Source: Candidatus Zhuqueibacterota bacterium (lineage in GTDB: Bacteria > KSB1 > UBA2214). Taken from it: a DNA stretch of 17,871 bases. Position 1 is the first letter of the stretch, and every line of letters starts with the position of its first letter. Below are positions 14,222-17,871 of the stretch, piece after piece. Both the position numbers and the translations under genes were made by a program. The stretch is from NCBI GenBank assembly GCA_022706175.1, contig JAKJDB010000008.1:1-17871 (forward strand), given 5' to 3'. The notes below the pieces were generated by a model, which worked only from the letters and a program-made list of their open reading frames with translations, was not told the origin of the DNA and did not search any database.

Positions 14222-16840
14222 GTGAAACAACCGACTTGGCTCATCCTTGGGTGCTGCTTTCTACTTTCATGCGGAAAGCACACCTTTCCCCCTGCCCCGG
14301 CGTATCATGCGCAAGCGCTGCAGGAAAGCCTGCAACCCGTGCGGCCTGGAGAGCCGGGTAAAAGGCCTTTTTGGAACAGCCGGGCGGTCAAGTTTATTCA
14401 CGCACCGGCCTTTGATTTCAAGCCGGTCCAACAGGCAACGCTGTATCGTTTTACCGCCACCTCTGTCGTCGACGGTAAAGATTATATTTTCACTGCGCAG
14501 CAACCCTGGGCCGCTCTTACGGAAGTATGGCGCCGTCTGCCCATAGGTTACGTTCAATTAAAAGTGGAAGCCCTGGACCGGCAGGGCCGGGTAATAGAAC
14601 TGTGCGGCGCCAAAGAGTTTTACAAGGACGCTGCATTTGCCGGACCCTATCAATGCGCCGCACTGGATTATCGGGCGAGCGCCCTGGCGGCCTGGGCCCA
14701 TCTGTTCAAACAACCGCATGTGCAGACATGGGCGCAGACGGGCGAACCGGATCCCACCTATCCACTTTACTGCTATCCGGCAAAAGTGATCGGCGCGGTC
14801 GTGTCCAGCATGGCCCACTATGCGCGTCTGGCGCCGGCTGATTCAACGCAGGCCATCGCCATCGCCAAAAACGCCGCGGATTATCTGATCCGCATCAGCC
14901 AGCCGTCCGACAGACCGCTTGCCTATTTTCCTCCCACCTACCATGGAGAACAGCTGACCGCCGGCGCCTATGCGGGCCAGATCATGATTCCATACGCCGC
15001 GGAAGCCGCCATGTACTATCTGGATCTCTTTGATGCGATTAACGACACCAGCTATCTGCAGGCGGCCCTGCGCATCGCCGGCAAACTGAAAAAAATACAG
15101 CTTGGCTCAGGCACCTGGCATCTCAAAGTGCATGCGGAAAGTGGACAACCGGTGCAGCAGAACCTGAGCATCCCGATAACGATCATCGAGTTTTTTGACA
15201 GACTGAACAGGCAATACCATATCGAAACGTATCAGGCCGCCTGCGATCACGCGTTGAAATGGGTATTGGCCCATCCGGCCGTCACCTTTAATTGGGAAGG
15301 CCAATTTGAAGATGTAGAGCCCTCTCTGCCCTACGAAAACCTGACCAAACATCAAGCCTGTTCTCTGGCCCTGTATCTGCTGGACCATGGCGAAAAATTT
15401 CCAGAGTCTAAGCAACTCATCGCCGATCTTTTACACTTTTCCGAAGATCTGTTCGTGATCTGGCAAAAACCCTTTGCCACCGCGCTGTCCTTGACCAAAG
15501 GGCCTGCGGATGACTGGTTCACGCCCTGTGTGCTGGAGCAGTACCGGTGTTACCTGCCGGTTGACGCCAGCAGCGCCAAGATGATAGAAAGCTTTTCCAG
15601 ATATTATGAAAAAACCGGAGACGAAATGTATCTGGCCAAGGCGGTCGCCCTGGCCAACAACATGACACAGATACAGCAGCGCTACGGCGGCAGATACAGG
15701 ACCTGGTGGCAAAAGACCGACGGCGGCTGGCAGCAGGACTGGATCAATTGCACCCACTACGACGCAGTGGTGATGCATGCCTTTGGCACGCTGTGCGCCG
15801 AGTTGGATCAATCACTGACGGATATAGATAAAAAACCGCTGGCTCTGCTGCTCGCCTCCCCTCCGCAACCGGCGATCATTCAGGAACTCGTCAGACGGTA
15901 TCAGCAGTGCGAGGAGTCGGCCTTGCGCTGCGAACTGCTCAACGCCATAGCCCTGCAATCCAGTGATGCCGCGCGGCCTCTGGTGCTTAAAGCGGTTCAA
16001 TCCAAAGACGCAGAATTGCGGGCTGCCGCCACAGCCTTATTGGGCGATTTCGATGATGCGAAAGCCAAAGACTTTCTGCAGAACACGCTCGTTCACGGAC
16101 CGCAAGCCCTGCGCTCCGCCGCTGTGCGCGCCTGTCTGCGGCTCGCTGAAAAAATGACTGCGGCCAACCAGCCGGAGGCTGACCTTTGGCGCCGTCTGGC
16201 CCTGCATCACGCGTCTGATCCGGCATCGATCAGAGAAGCTTTGCTGGAGATGGGAGATAAAACGGACGATCCTTTGCTGGTGCAAAAAAGCGATGAAATG
16301 AAAACTCGTTTCCAAACCATGGCGCAAAAATTCGGCTTTGTCGTTCACTGGCATATGGCCGGACCGTTTCCGCTCGATGAAAATAATGTGCAAAACGATC
16401 ACGTCTCTGTTGAAAGCATCGACCTGTCCGAACCGTTGAAAGTGGGGACAAAAACCATGTCCTGGTCTGCTGTATCAGCCGATAATATTCAGGGCATTCT
16501 GCACCTGAGCGATCGGTTTGGATCCGTGCCGGGGGTGGTCTATGCCTGCGCAGAACTGATCCTTCCAAGCCCGCAGGCGGCACAGTTCAAGGTGGGTAGC
16601 AACGACGGCGTCACGGTGTGGCTAAACGGCATTAAAATTCATCATCATCCGAAAGGTCGAGTTCTCACCATCGATGAGGACCGAATCAACGTCGCTCTGC
16701 TCCAGGGACGAAACCGGGTGATAGTTCGAATCATGAATCTGGGCGGCGCCTGGCAGGCCTGTTTGCGCATCTGCGATGAACAGGGACTGTCGATGGATTG
16801 CAGCCGCTGGCCGGAGCTCTCCAACCCCTCACAAAAATAA
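14222..16840 (+). CDS. Unrecognised lipoprotein: helical-toroid-like domain, HEAT-like repeats, C-terminal beta-sandwich
   Basis: I cannot assign an enzyme family. The 872-residue product starts with a lipoprotein signal (lipobox LLSC, Cys17), so it should be lipid-anchored. A short beta region (about 50-130) precedes a long helical, aromatic-rich domain (about 145-530) with repeated hairpins and acidic/aromatic motifs (YFPPTYHGEQL, WHLKVHAESGQ, NWEGQFEDVEPS, DGGWQQDWINCTHYD). It resembles an (alpha/alpha)6 toroid such as those of lyases, epimerases and several GH families. Residues about 550-700 look like HEAT repeats (KAVQSKDAELRAAATALLGDF). The end (about 705-850) is a beta-sandwich with SNDGVTVWLNG, similar in style to the PA14 modules of the neighbours. 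It starts with GTG, with AAAAGG 8 nt upstream. It lies 96 bp after the propeller gene and 22 bp before the beta-helix gene, suggesting a shared transcript and a role in the same glycan pathway. Confidence 0.85.
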   Translation: MKQPTWLILGCCFLLSCGKHTFPPAPAYHAQALQESLQPVRPGEPGKRPFWNSRAVKFIHAPAFDFKPVQQATLYRFTATSVVDGKDYIFTAQQPWAALTEVWRRLPIGYVQLKVEALDRQGRVIELCGAKEFYKDAAFAGPYQCAALDYRASALAAWAHLFKQPHVQTWAQTGEPDPTYPLYCYPAKVIGAVVSSMAHYARLAPADSTQAIAIAKNAADYLIRISQPSDRPLAYFPPTYHGEQLTAGAYAGQIMIPYAAEAAMYYLDLFDAINDTSYLQAALRIAGKLKKIQLGSGTWHLKVHAESGQPVQQNLSIPITIIEFFDRLNRQYHIETYQAACDHALKWVLAHPAVTFNWEGQFEDVEPSLPYENLTKHQACSLALYLLDHGEKFPESKQLIADLLHFSEDLFVIWQKPFATALSLTKGPADDWFTPCVLEQYRCYLPVDASSAKMIESFSRYYEKTGDEMYLAKAVALANNMTQIQQRYGGRYRTWWQKTDGGWQQDWINCTHYDAVVMHAFGTLCAELDQSLTDIDKKPLALLLASPPQPAIIQELVRRYQQCEESALRCELLNAIALQSSDAARPLVLKAVQSKDAELRAAATALLGDFDDAKAKDFLQNTLVHGPQALRSAAVRACLRLAEKMTAANQPEADLWRRLALHHASDPASIREALLEMGDKTDDPLLVQKSDEMKTRFQTMAQKFGFVVHWHMAGPFPLDENNVQNDHVSVESIDLSEPLKVGTKTMSWSAVSADNIQGILHLSDRFGSVPGVVYACAELILPSPQAAQFKVGSNDGVTVWLNGIKIHHHPKGRVLTIDEDRINVALLQGRNRVIVRIMNLGGAWQACLRICDEQGLSMDCSRWPELSNPSQK

Positions 16841-16862
16841 TAACAAGGAAAGGAAGTCTCGC

Positions 16863-17871
16863 ATGCAATTTCCACGGTTGAAAACGCTGATGATCATCCT
16901 GCTGATCATGGGTACAGGGCTTTTTGCGGACGGCAAATTTTTACGAGGGGAAAACTGGCAAAGGTTTTGCACTGAGGGGAAGCAGGCGGACTTTTATGTG
17001 GCCGTGAACGGAAATGACAACTGGTCCGGCACTTTGGCAGAACCCAACGCCGCGAAAACCGACGGGCCGTTTGCCACGCTGGCGCGGGCGCAAAACGCGG
17101 TTCGCGCGTTGAAACAAAGCATCTATAAACCCAAGGTCGCTTCTGTTGAAAAGCGGTTTATCGGTTCTCCCCACCCCTTTGGCGAAGGCAAGGATATTCT
17201 GGTCTATGTCCGTGATGGGTATTACCCGCTTGACCGTCCCTTGCAGTTCACGTCGGAGGACGGCGGCGAGCGCATACAGACGAACCTGCCGACCGGTGCG
17301 TTTGAGTTTCATCAACTGAAAGAGCATTTTGTCACCTGGGCGGCTTATCCGGGTGAAAACCCGGTGATCACCGGCGGCCAACCGATCAAGAATTGGCAAA
17401 AGAAAAACGGATACTGGGTGAGCCGGCTCGATGTGGCCGCAGCGGATGCGTTTGTCGTCAACGGTGTGCTCCAGCCTTTGGCGCGCACGCCGAATGAAGG
17501 GTATTACACTCCGGCGGAACACCCGGTGTCCACCACCGCCTTAAAATATCGCCGCGGGGAGGTTCGTGCCTGGCCGGATCTTGAGGGCAACCGCATCATC
17601 ATGCTGTTGCGCTGGCATACGGGACACAATTCCATCGCCCGCATCGATCAAAAAAAGCAGATGATCTATTTGAGCAAGGAAGAGAGCGGCCTCGTTGTGG
17701 TGCCGCCCAGATACTATATCGAAAACGTCAAATCCCTGATGGATGGACCGGGGGAGTGGTTTTTCGACCAAGCGTCGAGTGAATTGTCCTTCATTCCACC
17801 GGCGGGCGTTGACGACCCGCACACGCTCCACTGCGTGGTGCCGGAACTGAATCGACTGGTGTCGGTGGCCG
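16863..17871 (+). CDS. Right-handed beta-helix glycosidase-like protein (GH141/GH120-like), N-terminal part
   Basis: The first 336 codons of a protein that runs off the right edge. A signal peptide (about 1-22, ending GLFA) is followed by FYVAVNGNDNWSGTLAEP and GPFATLARAQNAVRAL (about 45-85), the usual entry to secreted parallel beta-helix enzymes. Then come DILVYVRDGYYPLDRPL, FVTWAAYPGENPVITGG, FVVNGVLQPLARTPNEGYY, and DGPGEWFFDQASSELSFIPP (about 295-315). This order of blocks (an NG...ART-P-N signature, then PGEW(F/Y)-D before the helix coils) recalls GH141-type fucosidase/xylanase and GH120-type proteins. The active-site coils are outside the window, so the family is tentative. The ATG has AGGAAG 6 nt upstream and lies 22 bp after the lipoprotein gene, so the two are probably co-transcribed. 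Confidence 0.78.
   Translation, partial: MQFPRLKTLMIILLIMGTGLFADGKFLRGENWQRFCTEGKQADFYVAVNGNDNWSGTLAEPNAAKTDGPFATLARAQNAVRALKQSIYKPKVASVEKRFIGSPHPFGEGKDILVYVRDGYYPLDRPLQFTSEDGGERIQTNLPTGAFEFHQLKEHFVTWAAYPGENPVITGGQPIKNWQKKNGYWVSRLDVAAADAFVVNGVLQPLARTPNEGYYTPAEHPVSTTALKYRRGEVRAWPDLEGNRIIMLLRWHTGHNSIARIDQKKQMIYLSKEESGLVVVPPRYYIENVKSLMDGPGEWFFDQASSELSFIPPAGVDDPHTLHCVVPELNRLVSVA

Noticed and set aside
1..17871. CRISPR array, tRNA/rRNA genes, insertion sequence or phage genes
   Set aside because: No regularly spaced repeats, tRNA-like cloverleaf, rRNA core motifs, transposase or integrase reading frames were seen on either strand; nearly all of the window is occupied by the seven large genes.

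Overview
The window is a dense carbohydrate-degradation locus from a moderately GC-rich bacterium. It holds seven large genes for exported proteins, two of them cut by the window edges, plus one apparent gene remnant. Every gene has a signal peptide or lipobox, and all but one can be placed in or near glycoside hydrolase (GH) families. The abundance of PA14 modules and DUF4838/DUF4434/DUF4091-type domains is typical of uncultivated FCB or PVC lineages (for example KSB1-like, Lentisphaerae- or Planctomycetes-like bacteria). That placement is inference: no marker gene is present. No SusC/SusD pair, regulator, rRNA, tRNA, CRISPR array, transposase or intact transporter is visible.

Layout. Two blocks diverge from a 240-bp intergenic region (6905-7144). 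The leftward block, in order of transcription, is: (i) a GH3 enzyme with an extra N-terminal TIM-barrel-like domain and an internal PA14 module (6904 to 3032); (ii) a DUF4838 protein with a C-terminal PA14 module (2875 to 599); (iii) the N-terminus of a GH92 alpha-mannosidase-like lipoprotein (535, running off the left edge). The rightward block is: (iv) a GH78 alpha-L-rhamnosidase with chitobiase-C-like and PA14 tails (7145-10666); (v) a PQQ/FG-GAP-type beta-propeller fused to a GH123-like (DUF4091) barrel (10679-14125); (vi) an unrecognised lipoprotein with helical-toroid-like, HEAT-like and beta-sandwich regions (14222-16840); (vii) the N-terminus of a right-handed beta-helix protein resembling GH141/GH120-type enzymes (16863, running off the right edge).

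How the genes may work together. All proteins are predicted to act outside the cytoplasm, two as lipoproteins. The families recognised are mostly exo-acting (rhamnosidase, beta-glycosidase, alpha-mannosidase, possible N-acetylhexosaminidase). The locus therefore looks like a toolkit for dismantling side chains of a complex, rhamnose-containing glycan. Several members carry appended SNDG-type beta-sandwich modules that could hold them on the same substrate. The substrate cannot be fixed from sequence alone.

The most notable items are the DUF4434-like+GH3 fusion, the propeller+GH123-like fusion, the unassigned lipoprotein, and a short fragment (2943-3044) that looks like the C-terminal membrane helix of a lost transporter stranded between two hydrolase genes.
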